This document shows positions 1-6,289 of a stretch of DNA of 20,128 nt, piece by piece. A program made the position numbers and the translations under genes. Every line of letters begins with the position of its first letter. The first letter of the stretch is position 1. The DNA is taken from positions 1 to 20,128 of the IMG/VR virus record IMGVR_UViG_3300049046_000017. One strand, 5' to 3'. The DNA comes from a virus. Below the pieces are notes generated by a model. It saw nothing but the letters and a program-made list of their open reading frames with translations. It did no database searches and was not told the DNA's origin.

Positions 1-1019
1 TACAAGACCAGTTAGAATCCTTAATCAACGATGAGCAGATTTTCGAGGTCGAAGGTGAAGACATCAGCTGTAACTTAGCCTCTACAAATGTGGAGAATCT
101 TATGGAGTCTTCGGATGTAGGTAAGTCTATTCGATTAATGCTTAGGGCGCTAACATATGTAGCAGATAGCTCGGAGGTAGGCGTAGTACCTTCTATTCGT
201 AGCGGTAATGCTAACAACCATGCAGTAGGCTTAGGTGCAATGAACCTACACGGGTATTTGGCGAAGAACAAAATACACTACGGATCACCCGAAGCAATTG
301 AGTTTACTGATATTTACTTTATGCTACTAAACTACTGGACATTAATAGAGAGTAATAACATTGCAAAAGAGCGTAATAAAACATTCGCTAGCTTTAAAAA
401 TTCTACATATGCAGACGGTAGCTATTTTGATATGTACTTAGACGAACCAGACTTCGAATTTAAGCATGGAAGGGTACAAGAACTATTCAAAGGTATCTTC
501 GTTCCTACTCATAAGGACTGGCTGGCTTTAAAAGATAAAGTTATGCAACATGGACTATATAACTCGTACAGATTAGCCGTTGCTCCTACGGGATCAATTA
601 GCTACGTAAACGAAGCCACAGCAAGCATTCATCCGATTGTACAGCGTATTGAGGAACGTACAGAAGGTAAACGAGGTAAGGTATACTATCCGGCCCCTCA
701 CTTATCCGACGAAACAATGGAATACTATGTATCTGCTTACGATATGGATCAGCGTAAAATTATCGATATGTATGCGGCAGCACAGAAACATGTAGACCAA
801 GGAATGAGCTTAACCCTATTCCTACGTGCTGAACTTCCGGAAGGGTTGTACGAGTGGAAAGTAGGTAGTGAGTACCCAACAGAAAAAACAACTCGTGATT
901 TAAACATCCTACGAAACTATGCATGGAAGAAAGGCATTAAGACTCTTTACTATATTCGTACCTACTCAGAAGATGGAGAAGAAGTAGGAGCGAATACGTG
1001 TACAAATTGTTCAATTTAA
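1..1019 (+). CDS. nrdE: Class Ib ribonucleotide reductase large (alpha) subunit, 5'-truncated by the window edge
   Basis: Catalytic subunit that reduces ribonucleoside diphosphates to deoxyribonucleoside diphosphates for phage DNA synthesis; it works with the radical-generating NrdF encoded next. The reading frame is open from base 3, so the gene begins upstream and about 338 residues are seen. An in-frame GTG at 90 is not a real start. Seen: the DISCNLAS segment (second active-site Cys region), GLGAMNLHGYLA, APTGSISYVNEATASIHPIVQ, YYPAPHLS, HVDQGMSLTLF, the KTLYYIRT segment with paired tyrosines matching the radical-transfer tyrosines of the family, and a C-terminal CTNC that fits the redox-shuttle cysteine pair. 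The catalytic N-x-C-x-E motif would lie just upstream. The gene is uninterrupted here, with no intron in this part. It sits 28 bases before nrdF in the same transcript. Confidence 0.95.
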   Translation, partial: QDQLESLINDEQIFEVEGEDISCNLASTNVENLMESSDVGKSIRLMLRALTYVADSSEVGVVPSIRSGNANNHAVGLGAMNLHGYLAKNKIHYGSPEAIEFTDIYFMLLNYWTLIESNNIAKERNKTFASFKNSTYADGSYFDMYLDEPDFEFKHGRVQELFKGIFVPTHKDWLALKDKVMQHGLYNSYRLAVAPTGSISYVNEATASIHPIVQRIEERTEGKRGKVYYPAPHLSDETMEYYVSAYDMDQRKIIDMYAAAQKHVDQGMSLTLFLRAELPEGLYEWKVGSEYPTEKTTRDLNILRNYAWKKGIKTLYYIRTYSEDGEEVGANTCTNCSI

Positions 1020-1047
1020 GAAAAGCCTGACAGGAGGAAAACTACAA

Positions 1048-2016
1048 ATGGATCAAGCTAGACTAGAATTATTTTTTGAGGCAATTAACTGGAACGAAAT
1101 TGAAGACATGATGGACAAGTTAACTTATGAGAAAGCTACCAGCCAGTTCTGGTTAGCTACTCGTATGCCGGTGTCTAAAGACCGATCAGACTGGTCAAAG
1201 ACAGTGGATAAGGAGAAACGTCTAATTGAGCGAGTATTCGGCGGTTTAACATTACTAGATACCATTCAATCAGAAGATGGTATCGATGCAATTAAGAAGG
1301 ATGCTACTACACAACATGAAATTGCTGTGTTGAATAACTTCCAGTTTATGGAGTCAGAACACGCACGTAGCTACTCGTCTATCTTCAGTACCTTAAACAC
1401 GAAGAGCGAAATTACTGAAATCTTCCGTTGGGTACGCGAGAACGATCGACTACAATACAAAGCTAAGAAGATCAACGAGATATATAAAACTGGTACGGAC
1501 TTGCAGAAGAAGATTAACAGTGTATTCCTAGAGTCTTTCTTGTTCTACTCTGGGTTCTACACCCCCCTTTACTACCTAGGTAAAGGTAAGTTTATTAACA
1601 TCGCAGAGGTAATTAAACTTATTATCCGTGATGAGTCCCTACATGGAGCCTATATTGGCTACAAGTTTAAAAAAGGATTTGCTAAGTTACCGAAAGAAGA
1701 ACAAGATAGCTTACAACAATGGGCTTACGATCTGTTATTCGAGCTGTACCAGAATGAAGTTAAATATACAGAAGAACTGTACGATGAAGTAGGTTGGACG
1801 GAAGACGTGAAGGTATTCCTACGTTACAATGCGAATAAAGCGTTAATGAACCTAGGATTAGATCCTCTATTCCCCGAGACTGCTGACGATGTTAATCCTA
1901 TTGTTATCAACGGGCTTTCAACAGGGACAACTAATAACGATTTCTTCTCTACTGTAGGTAATGGCTACTTACTATCTACTGTAGAGGCTATGAAAGATGA
2001 AGACTACGATTATTGA
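1048..2016 (+). CDS. nrdF: Class Ib ribonucleotide reductase small (beta) subunit
   Basis: Supplies the tyrosyl radical, via a di-metal (Mn or Fe) centre, to NrdE. Its 322 residues are the usual length for NrdF. Seen: AINWN near the N-terminus, VFGGLTLLDT, FMESEHARSYS, ESFLFYSGFY and LIIRDESLHG. By position the metal ligands would be D71, E102, H105, E162, E196 and H199, with the radical tyrosine at Y109; all are present, so the enzyme looks intact. The ATG start at 1048 follows AGGAGGA at 1032-1038. The C-terminus ends in an acidic tail with two tyrosines (DEDYDY), as expected for the tail that docks on the large subunit. A terminator follows directly, so nrdEF closes its operon. No nrdI or glutaredoxin/thioredoxin gene is seen in the window. 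Confidence 0.96.
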   Translation: MDQARLELFFEAINWNEIEDMMDKLTYEKATSQFWLATRMPVSKDRSDWSKTVDKEKRLIERVFGGLTLLDTIQSEDGIDAIKKDATTQHEIAVLNNFQFMESEHARSYSSIFSTLNTKSEITEIFRWVRENDRLQYKAKKINEIYKTGTDLQKKINSVFLESFLFYSGFYTPLYYLGKGKFINIAEVIKLIIRDESLHGAYIGYKFKKGFAKLPKEEQDSLQQWAYDLLFELYQNEVKYTEELYDEVGWTEDVKVFLRYNANKALMNLGLDPLFPETADDVNPIVINGLSTGTTNNDFFSTVGNGYLLSTVEAMKDEDYDY

Positions 2017-2021
2017 GTAAG

Positions 2022-2049
2022 AAAGAGGCCCTAAAAAGCCTCTTTTTTT
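2022..2049 (+). terminator. Intrinsic terminator after nrdF
   Basis: An AAAGAGGC arm (2022-2029) pairs with GCCTCTTT (2038-2045) across an eight-base loop, followed by a T run to 2050. It lies just after the nrdF stop and immediately before the next promoter. Confidence 0.9.
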
Positions 2050-2051
2050 TG

Positions 2052-2080
2052 TTGACAAGCAGTAAACAGTATGTTAGACT
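2052..2080 (+). promoter_or_regulatory. Sigma-A-like promoter with extended -10, driving the small-gene operon
   Basis: TTGACA at 2052-2057 is followed after 17 bases by TAGACT at 2075-2080, preceded by TGT (extended -10). It starts right after the nrdF terminator and precedes the gene at 2118 by a short leader. Dyad sequences overlap and follow the -10 (see 2069-2106). Confidence 0.75.
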
Positions 2081-2106
2081 CTGTATATAGGCTATAACAT
2101 ACAGAG
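2069..2106. promoter_or_regulatory. Two interleaved inverted repeats over the -10/start region (candidate operator)
   Basis: GTATGTTA (2069-2076) is matched by its exact reverse complement TAACATAC (2095-2102). Separately, CTCTGTAT (2079-2086) is matched by ATACAGAG (2099-2106) across 12 bases. Part of the left arms lies upstream of the likely transcription start, so this symmetry is more likely to act in DNA, as a protein-binding site, than as an RNA hairpin. Confidence 0.45.
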
Positions 2107-2117
2107 GAGGAGAAAAG

Positions 2118-2294
2118 ATGGAAGATAAGAAGAAATACATTCGTTTAGATCACTTTCAGAAGTTTCTGGAACTATTAAACAACAGAGATCGTAACTATGA
2201 TTGGTCAGATGAGTATGAAAAGTACGATAAGAAGGTTAAGAACACAATTGAGTGGTTGGAGAGAAACGCTAAAACGTTTGAGGAGGAGAAGTGA
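2118..2294 (+). CDS. Small charged protein of unknown function (58 aa), first gene of its operon
   Basis: Starts at ATG 2118 behind GAGGAGGAG and stops with TGA at 2292-2294. The product is Lys/Glu/Asp-rich, starts MEDKKKYIRLDHFQKFLELL and looks helical, with no cysteines and no membrane segment. I do not recognise a family. Its last codons (EEEK) are formed by the ribosome-binding site of the next gene, which starts at the following base. A similarly short, charged gene opens the polymerase operon at 6115, but the two proteins are not evidently homologous. As a promoter-proximal gene it should be well transcribed, which fits a small host-interaction protein; that is inference only. Confidence 0.75.
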   Translation: MEDKKKYIRLDHFQKFLELLNNRDRNYDWSDEYEKYDKKVKNTIEWLERNAKTFEEEK

Positions 2295-2501
2295 GTGGCA
2301 GATAAGTACTTTGATATGGTAGACGCTATCGATCTTATGATGGGCGGTCATACAACTTCGGTAACAAACGGAGATTATGACTACTATGTTATACAGGATG
2401 GCGTTCTATTCGGAATGTATAGCTGCGACCCTAAATTTTATTTTTTAAGACCGAGTGAGCTAGAGGAAATTAAACAAGGTGACTGGTACCTTATCAGTTA
2501 A
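2295..2501 (+). CDS. Small acidic protein (68 aa), possible distant DUF2829/Tad2-like fold
   Basis: GTG start at 2295 directly follows the stop of the previous gene, with its Shine-Dalgarno inside that gene at about 2280-2289. The protein has a pattern seen in a large group of small phage proteins: an N-terminal helix with DAIDLMMGG, a central aromatic strand (YDYYVIQDGVLF), then LRPSELEEI and a final GDWYLIS. DUF2829 proteins, some of which are Thoeris anti-defence Tad2 sponges, share the layout of helix, Gly, strands and a final D-W, but the usual Arg/Trp-rich middle is not evident here. The family call is therefore weak, and unknown function is the safe reading. It is expressed with the other small genes from the promoter at 2052. 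Confidence 0.7.
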   Translation: MADKYFDMVDAIDLMMGGHTTSVTNGDYDYYVIQDGVLFGMYSCDPKFYFLRPSELEEIKQGDWYLIS

Positions 2502-2520
2502 ACCGGAGGAGGGAAAATAA

Positions 2521-2769
2521 ATGAGATGTAACAATTCATACTGCACATGGAACTATTACGGTAGTTGCTGCCACGAAGATTTTTTAAACATAGAGAAGAT
2601 TGCAACACCTAACCAGTTAGACTGCCCGGCGTCGCTACGAAGAGACTTTGAAGAACAATTGTTTAAAATATCCGATGAGTGTGTCGAGTTACTAGATCAA
2701 CGGAACATGAAAGAGCTGATTGAAATTAAGAAGTTTATTATGCAGCAACGACCAGAGGAGGGAAAATAG
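2521..2769 (+). CDS. Small Cys-rich protein of unknown function (82 aa), possible metal binder
   Basis: ATG at 2521 follows GGAGGAGGG. The N-terminal third carries C3, C8, C16, C17, H18 and C35 in the pattern CNNSYC...GSCCHED...LDCP, which suggests a small zinc site or disulphide-bonded knuckle. The rest is a charged helical region. There is no signal peptide. The C-terminal EEGK is encoded by the ribosome-binding site of the next gene, whose ATG follows the stop directly. I recognise only the general style, common among Firmicutes phage small proteins, not a function. Confidence 0.75.
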   Translation: MRCNNSYCTWNYYGSCCHEDFLNIEKIATPNQLDCPASLRRDFEEQLFKISDECVELLDQRNMKELIEIKKFIMQQRPEEGK

Positions 2770-3534
2770 ATGTTAAAAGTTAAAATGATTGGTACAGGAT
2801 CAGCATTCTCAAAAAGGTTTGGTAACACAAGCGCATTAGTAGAGTTTCCAACAGGGTATAACTTACTTCTAGACTGCGGGCACACAGTTCCAAAAGGGTT
2901 ACATGACCTCGGTATTGGTCTAGGGCAGGTAGACGGTATCTTTATCAGTCACCTACACGCTGACCATGTAGGTGGGTTAGAGGAAGTAGCCTTATATAAT
3001 AAGTTTGTGTTAGGTGGGCGTAAAATCGATTTACTAGTCCCGCTTAGCTTATTGCAACCTTTATGGGATAAATGTTTAAGAGCTGGACTAGAGTCTAACG
3101 GAGATGGTTTATCGGACTATTTTAACGTACTTGTGATGTACACAGCAGCTCACAGCTCTACGTTATCGTCTATCGGTGACGTTCCCTTAACGTTATTCAC
3201 GACAAAGCATGTAGAGGGAATGGACAGCTATGCCATTGGTATCGGAAAGGACTTATTTTATAGCGCGGATACCATATTTGATACTAGCCTTATCAACTTG
3301 GCTGCAAAGTACTATGACACAATCTTCCATGACTGCCAGATGTCACCAGCATCCTTAACAAATGTACATGCTAGTATTGAAGAGATGATGACGTTACCTG
3401 ACGAGATTCAAGCTAAGACATATTTAATGCACTATGGGGATAACGTAGCCGATTTTGATTGTCCCGAAAAAAGAGGTTGGATGGAGATATTAGAGCAAGG
3501 CTGGACATATGCCATAGGAGGGAAAACAAAATGA
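2770..3534 (+). CDS. RNase Z-type metallo-beta-lactamase-fold phosphodiesterase; candidate Apyc1-like cyclic-nucleotide hydrolase
   Basis: 254 residues with a full set of MBL-fold motifs: GTGSAFSKRFGNTS at the start, HLHADH (H61, H63, D65, H66), H147 in TTKHVEG, D167 in FYSADT, H200 in TNVHAS and H221 in LMHYGD. This order matches the tRNase Z branch of phosphodiesterases with a two-zinc centre, so hydrolysis of a phosphodiester is likely. It is clearly shorter than bacterial RNase Z (about 300 residues), and I see no separate exosite arm for tRNA binding. That fits small-substrate enzymes such as Apyc1, the phage enzyme that destroys Pycsar signal nucleotides. RNA or DNA substrates remain possible. 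ATG at 2770 is set by AGGAGGG just upstream inside the previous gene. The stop overlaps the next ATG. Confidence 0.85.
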   Translation: MLKVKMIGTGSAFSKRFGNTSALVEFPTGYNLLLDCGHTVPKGLHDLGIGLGQVDGIFISHLHADHVGGLEEVALYNKFVLGGRKIDLLVPLSLLQPLWDKCLRAGLESNGDGLSDYFNVLVMYTAAHSSTLSSIGDVPLTLFTTKHVEGMDSYAIGIGKDLFYSADTIFDTSLINLAAKYYDTIFHDCQMSPASLTNVHASIEEMMTLPDEIQAKTYLMHYGDNVADFDCPEKRGWMEILEQGWTYAIGGKTK

Positions 3535-3725
3535 GCCAACATGAAAGATTATTCTCAATTACAGAAGATGCAAGAGACGGTATTAATTTTCAAGTACACG
3601 GCAGTAGTATTAACTATATAGTAAAGAACAAGGAAGAAGTACTTAAGGTTATGGATCGGTTAAGAAACGCATTAGTAAACGAAACGTACCCATTCAAACC
3701 GTTCAATCAGGAGGGAACAAAATGA
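3531..3725 (+). CDS. Small protein of unknown function (64 aa)
   Basis: Starts at ATG 3531, overlapping the stop of the metallo-beta-lactamase gene by four bases (ATGA), with AGGAGGG at about 3517-3523. The same frame is open upstream to 3459, but that would overlap the previous gene deeply without a good ribosome-binding site, so the shorter form is chosen. The product begins MSQHERLFSITEDARDG and ends in EGTK, encoded by the next gene's ribosome-binding site. No recognised domain, membrane segment or cysteines. Tight coupling to the MBL-fold gene makes a shared role possible but unproven. Confidence 0.75.
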   Translation: MSQHERLFSITEDARDGINFQVHGSSINYIVKNKEEVLKVMDRLRNALVNETYPFKPFNQEGTK

Positions 3726-3946
3726 AATTAAAAACTGAAGAAACACCTTACGGGTTAAAGATATCTACACCAGACGAGCAGTTTATTGCTTACATACTCA
3801 TAGAGACCGGAGAGATTGTGAACCTAGGGAATCTAGGTAACCTAAGCTGTACAATTGATGAGCTTTACCGTTTTGTAAACAAAGCACGTTCTAGCTATCG
3901 TAAGTTTATGCAAAGTAAAGAAATAGAATCATTCAAATTCGATTGA
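3722..3946 (+). CDS. Small protein of unknown function (74 aa)
   Basis: ATG at 3722 overlaps the previous stop by four bases, with AGGAGGG upstream. The protein looks like a small beta-rich head (KTEETPYGLKIS, FIAYILIETGEIV) followed by a basic helix (LYRFVNKARSSYRKF). A short internal repeat NLGNLGNL lies near residue 33. No known family recognised and no cysteines or membrane segment. It is the last of three genes joined by stop/start overlaps from 2770, so translation is probably coupled. Confidence 0.75.
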   Translation: MKLKTEETPYGLKISTPDEQFIAYILIETGEIVNLGNLGNLSCTIDELYRFVNKARSSYRKFMQSKEIESFKFD

Positions 3947-3959
3947 GGAGGAAAATTAA

Positions 3960-4256
3960 ATGACAGAAGAGCAACGTATTAGTCAGGCTAGAAAGGCTAT
4001 TATCAGTATTTTCCATGCTTACGAAGAGGAGACAGGGTTTATTATATCTGACGAAAAGTATGACCATGTTAGATGGTTGGCGTGGATGGCAGGTAAATCC
4101 ATTGAAGAGGTAGAGGAAGAGGCACCAGGAGAAAGAGAAGGTTATGAGCTTATCAACTGTGTAGAATGTGGAGAAGACAAATATGTAGAAGAAGGTACCT
4201 GGGCTTTAGATAAAGGTATGTGCGAGCCCTGTTACTGCGCATATGAAGGAGGGTAA
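3960..4256 (+). CDS. Small acidic protein with C-terminal zinc-ribbon-like motif (98 aa)
   Basis: ATG 3960 follows GAGGAGGAAA. The N-terminal part is helical and acidic (residues 45-60 are strongly Glu-rich). The C-terminal part has C67-x2-C70 and C88-x2-C91 with a further C93, a treble-clef or zinc-ribbon spacing. Such modules bind zinc and often contact nucleic acid or protein partners; the partner here is unknown. Its neighbour at 4261 has the same kind of Cys pair arrangement, so the two may be related or work on a common target. Confidence 0.75.
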   Translation: MTEEQRISQARKAIISIFHAYEEETGFIISDEKYDHVRWLAWMAGKSIEEVEEEAPGEREGYELINCVECGEDKYVEEGTWALDKGMCEPCYCAYEGG

Positions 4257-4260
4257 CTAA

Positions 4261-4494
4261 ATGGAGAATAAGGTACTGAAAGATCTATTAGCCGAGGCTA
4301 TGGCACACTTAATAACCGGCCACGATATGAAGCCCGCCCATGTAATGAACATGGTTAGGCAAGCCTACCAAGCAGGTGGTGGGTCGATCTTAGTTAAATG
4401 CTGGGATTGTGAAAACGAGGTATCCGGAGTAGAGTGGACATCCCACCAACCTAGTATTTTATGTAAAGAATGTAAAAACAAGGAGGAGAATTAA
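4261..4494 (+). CDS. Small zinc-ribbon-like protein (77 aa)
   Basis: ATG 4261 follows AGGAGGG, five bases after the previous stop. The N-terminal 40 residues form a helical region (LLAEAMAHLITGHDM, VMNMVRQAY); the C-terminal half has C47-x2-C50 (CWDC) and C68-x2-C71 (CKEC), 17 residues apart, typical of a four-Cys zinc ribbon. No enzyme motif is seen. The final KEEN comes from the ribosome-binding site of the lipoprotein gene downstream. Confidence 0.75.
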   Translation: MENKVLKDLLAEAMAHLITGHDMKPAHVMNMVRQAYQAGGGSILVKCWDCENEVSGVEWTSHQPSILCKECKNKEEN

Positions 4495-4495
4495 A

Positions 4496-4885
4496 ATGAA
4501 AAGTAAGTTAATTATTGTACTGTTTATGTCAGCGCTATTAGCACTATCTGGTTGTAGTGAGGCGGATACAGTCTCGGAAAATTTATCGAAATCAGCAGAT
4601 TCATTTCAAGTACAAAGACGAGTAGTATTCTTCAACGGTATAACAGACAAATATCTTCTTACGGTTGAAGGGCTTTGCGCTCTTAATACCGACAGCGCTA
4701 AGAAATTAACTGTCACTTGTAAAGTTGGAAAAGACAAATACAAGAAGCATTATCTAGGGTTAAGCGACAATGTAAGTTACTTTGTTGAACAAACAGATGC
4801 AAAGTATGAAGATGCATACCATTACAAAGTATTATTTAGACCTGAAACTATTGTTCCGGACATTGATCTACAAACAAGCAATTAG
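4496..4885 (+). CDS. Phage-encoded lipoprotein (129 aa)
   Basis: ATG 4496 follows AAGGAGGAGAA. The N-terminus is a lipoprotein signal: basic MKSK, a hydrophobic stretch, and the lipobox LSGC with the lipidated cysteine at C20. The mature part is about 110 residues, beta-rich by eye, with two further cysteines (C62 and C76) that could form a disulphide outside the cell. It would be exported by Sec, processed by signal peptidase II and anchored on the outer face of the membrane. Some phage lipoproteins block superinfection, such as those of T5 and of Streptococcus phage TP-J34; that role is a reasonable guess, not shown. It is the last gene before a terminator. Confidence 0.85.
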   Translation: MKSKLIIVLFMSALLALSGCSEADTVSENLSKSADSFQVQRRVVFFNGITDKYLLTVEGLCALNTDSAKKLTVTCKVGKDKYKKHYLGLSDNVSYFVEQTDAKYEDAYHYKVLFRPETIVPDIDLQTSN

Positions 4886-4907
4886 AAACTTAATAAAACC
4901 CAACAAA

Positions 4908-4938
4908 GTAGAGGAGTTTCCAGCGCCTCTGCTTTTTC
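4908..4938 (+). terminator. Intrinsic terminator after the lipoprotein gene
   Basis: GTAGAGG (4908-4914) pairs with CCTCTGC (4926-4932, one T-G wobble) over an 11-base loop, followed by TTTTTC. It closes the operon that starts at 2052. Confidence 0.85.
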
Positions 4939-4942
4939 TATT

Positions 4943-4974
4943 CTATGGTATAATTAAGGTATAACATACTATAG
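4943..4974 (+). promoter_or_regulatory. Extended -10 promoter with overlapping dyad
   Basis: A consensus TATAAT (4949-4954) is preceded by TGG (extended -10); no good -35 is seen at the right distance, because that stretch is the terminator. CTATGGTAT (4943-4951) pairs with ATACTATAG (4966-4974) apart from one G-T, and TATAACATAC at 4960-4969 is the same ten-base motif as at 2093-2102. Confidence 0.65.
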
Positions 4975-4990
4975 AACGGAGAGAACAATT

Positions 4991-5743
4991 ATGGCTAGGA
5001 AACGTTTTTTAAACATACATAACTCGGATCGTGTACTAAACATCACCCTAACAACGAAACAAGAACAAGCTAACTTCACGAAAGTTACCCGTATTAATGA
5101 GAAGAAGATTGAAAGAGAAATGGATCAGCTTAAAGAGAAGTCTACGCGATACAACAAACGAAACAAGAAGCACTATCTTATCTATAAGGAGCGCTACGGT
5201 AACGACGCTATCCAGGAGAAAATATTTAACCACGGAGGGTATATCTCTTACTATACAGACGGACGAGTCCCAATCCCGATTATTAACAAGCTAGCAGCTA
5301 CACCACAATCAGAGGCCGTATACCTCTGTAAGAAAGAGTTCACACTAGAAGAAGTTAAAAATGTACATATGACTTCGATGGCTACACGAGTAACCATTGA
5401 CGTACCGATCGTACTACCGGATATGAACATCTACGACTACTTATTCTCACTATACCCTCTACGCTACCATGTAGACAAGGTAAACATCTCGTTCCCTGCA
5501 TTAAGTGAGAAAGAGATCCAGGAGAGACATAAATCATTCTACGTGTTCTATAATGGAATGTACCACTTAAAAGCAAAGTACAAATACCAATGCTTCCGCT
5601 ACTTACAGGAGCCTTTATCAACATGGAAGATGAACATCTGGTTAATTTGCGATTCACAGAAGGACATGCAGATGGTAGAGGACTTAGTAAAGAAAGATAA
5701 TAAGAGATTCCAACCGGCTAGTGATAAGGACGGTGAACAGTAA
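4991..5743 (+). CDS. Basic protein of unknown function (250 aa), co-transcribed with the HU-like gene
   Basis: ATG 4991 follows GGAGAG at 4979-4984. The first 75 residues are strongly basic (MARKRF..., then KKIEREMDQLKEKSTRYNKR), suggesting nucleic-acid contact. The middle has a Val/Ile-rich stretch (TRVTIDVPIVLPDM) and an aromatic-rich C-terminal half (FYVFYNGMYHLKAKYKYQC). No signal peptide, membrane segment or enzyme motif is recognised. The stop shares one base with the next ATG (TAATG), so it is translationally coupled to the HU-family protein, and it has its own promoter and terminator. A DNA-packaging, DNA-organising or transcription role would fit this pairing but is inference. Confidence 0.8.
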   Translation: MARKRFLNIHNSDRVLNITLTTKQEQANFTKVTRINEKKIEREMDQLKEKSTRYNKRNKKHYLIYKERYGNDAIQEKIFNHGGYISYYTDGRVPIPIINKLAATPQSEAVYLCKKEFTLEEVKNVHMTSMATRVTIDVPIVLPDMNIYDYLFSLYPLRYHVDKVNISFPALSEKEIQERHKSFYVFYNGMYHLKAKYKYQCFRYLQEPLSTWKMNIWLICDSQKDMQMVEDLVKKDNKRFQPASDKDGEQ

Positions 5744-6039
5744 TGTTAAACCGTGATGACCTAGCTAGACGTGTAGCCCATAGAGGTGGGTACGGAGTAG
5801 GAGACATGAAAGACGTATTGGAGGCCTTAGAAGAAGTTATAGTAGAGGCAGTTAACCAAGGTGAGGATATTAAATTTGGGCAGCTGCTAAAGATCCTGAT
5901 TAAAGACGTGCCCGAGAAAGAAGCTTATAATGGGTTGAGTAAGGTTTATTTTACTAGACCAGCTAAACGTGTACCAAAAGTAAAGTTACTTTCTCAACTA
6001 GCTAACATAGAACTACCACCTAGAGAAGAAGGAAATTAA
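5743..6039 (+). CDS. HU-family DNA-binding protein, divergent (98 aa)
   Basis: The protein follows the HU/IHF plan: LNRDDLARRVAHRGGYG as helix 1, DVLEALEEVIVEAVNQGEDIKFGQLLKI as helix 2 and first strand, then an arm region rich in basic residues (TRPAKRVPKVKLL). Its length equals that of SPO1 TF1 and host HU (about 90-100 residues). The usual GRNPxTG arm tip is replaced by YNGLSKVYFTRP, so DNA bending may differ. It would bind and bend the phage or host chromosome. Start ATG 5743 overlaps the upstream stop; its ribosome-binding site is weak, so translation probably depends on coupling. The stop codon lies in the loop of its own terminator hairpin. Confidence 0.8.
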   Translation: MLNRDDLARRVAHRGGYGVGDMKDVLEALEEVIVEAVNQGEDIKFGQLLKILIKDVPEKEAYNGLSKVYFTRPAKRVPKVKLLSQLANIELPPREEGN

Positions 6040-6052
6040 CCTTCTTCTTTTT
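6024..6052 (+). terminator. Intrinsic terminator overlapping the end of the HU-like gene
   Basis: AGAAGAAGG (6024-6032) pairs perfectly with CCTTCTTCT (6040-6048) over a seven-base loop that contains the TAA stop, followed by TTTT. Translation up to the stop would cover the left arm, so termination may be sensitive to ribosome position. Confidence 0.85.
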
Positions 6053-6053
6053 G

Positions 6054-6082
6054 TTGACTTTTGGTATAAGTTAGAGTAGAAT
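6054..6082 (+). promoter_or_regulatory. Sigma-A-like promoter for the DNA polymerase operon
   Basis: TTGACT (6054-6059), 17-base spacer, TAGAAT (6077-6082). It starts just after the terminator T run, and the first gene begins at 6115 behind AGAGGGGG. Confidence 0.75.
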
Positions 6083-6114
6083 TATAGACATAACTAGAAG
6101 AGGGGGAAAAATAA

Positions 6115-6288
6115 ATGTTTACAAAACATGAAAATAATAAACGTAGATTAGTAAAGCAGTTGAAAGAGGTTAAGAAGAATGCAGATAAGGGGGTTCTTAC
6201 ACATAGCGATTACCGAACGTTAACTACTATACTCATTAAGCTTACAGAAGAGGTATATGACATACTAAATGAAAAGGAGGAGAAGTAA
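6115..6288 (+). CDS. Small charged protein of unknown function (57 aa), first gene of the polymerase operon
   Basis: ATG 6115 follows AGAGGGGGAAAA; stop TAA at 6286-6288. The product begins MFTKHENNKRRLVKQLKEVK and is Lys-rich with a leucine-spaced helical pattern (LTTILIKLTEEVYDIL), so a short coiled coil or dimerising helix is likely. It ends NEKEEK, the last codons being the ribosome-binding site (AGGAGG 6275-6280) of the next gene. No family recognised. Confidence 0.75.
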   Translation: MFTKHENNKRRLVKQLKEVKKNADKGVLTHSDYRTLTTILIKLTEEVYDILNEKEEK

Positions 6289-6289
6289 A

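Noticed and set aside
3459-3530. Upstream extension of the 64-aa gene into the metallo-beta-lactamase gene
   Set aside because: AGGAGGG at 3517-3523 and the ATGA overlap at 3531 give a much better start.
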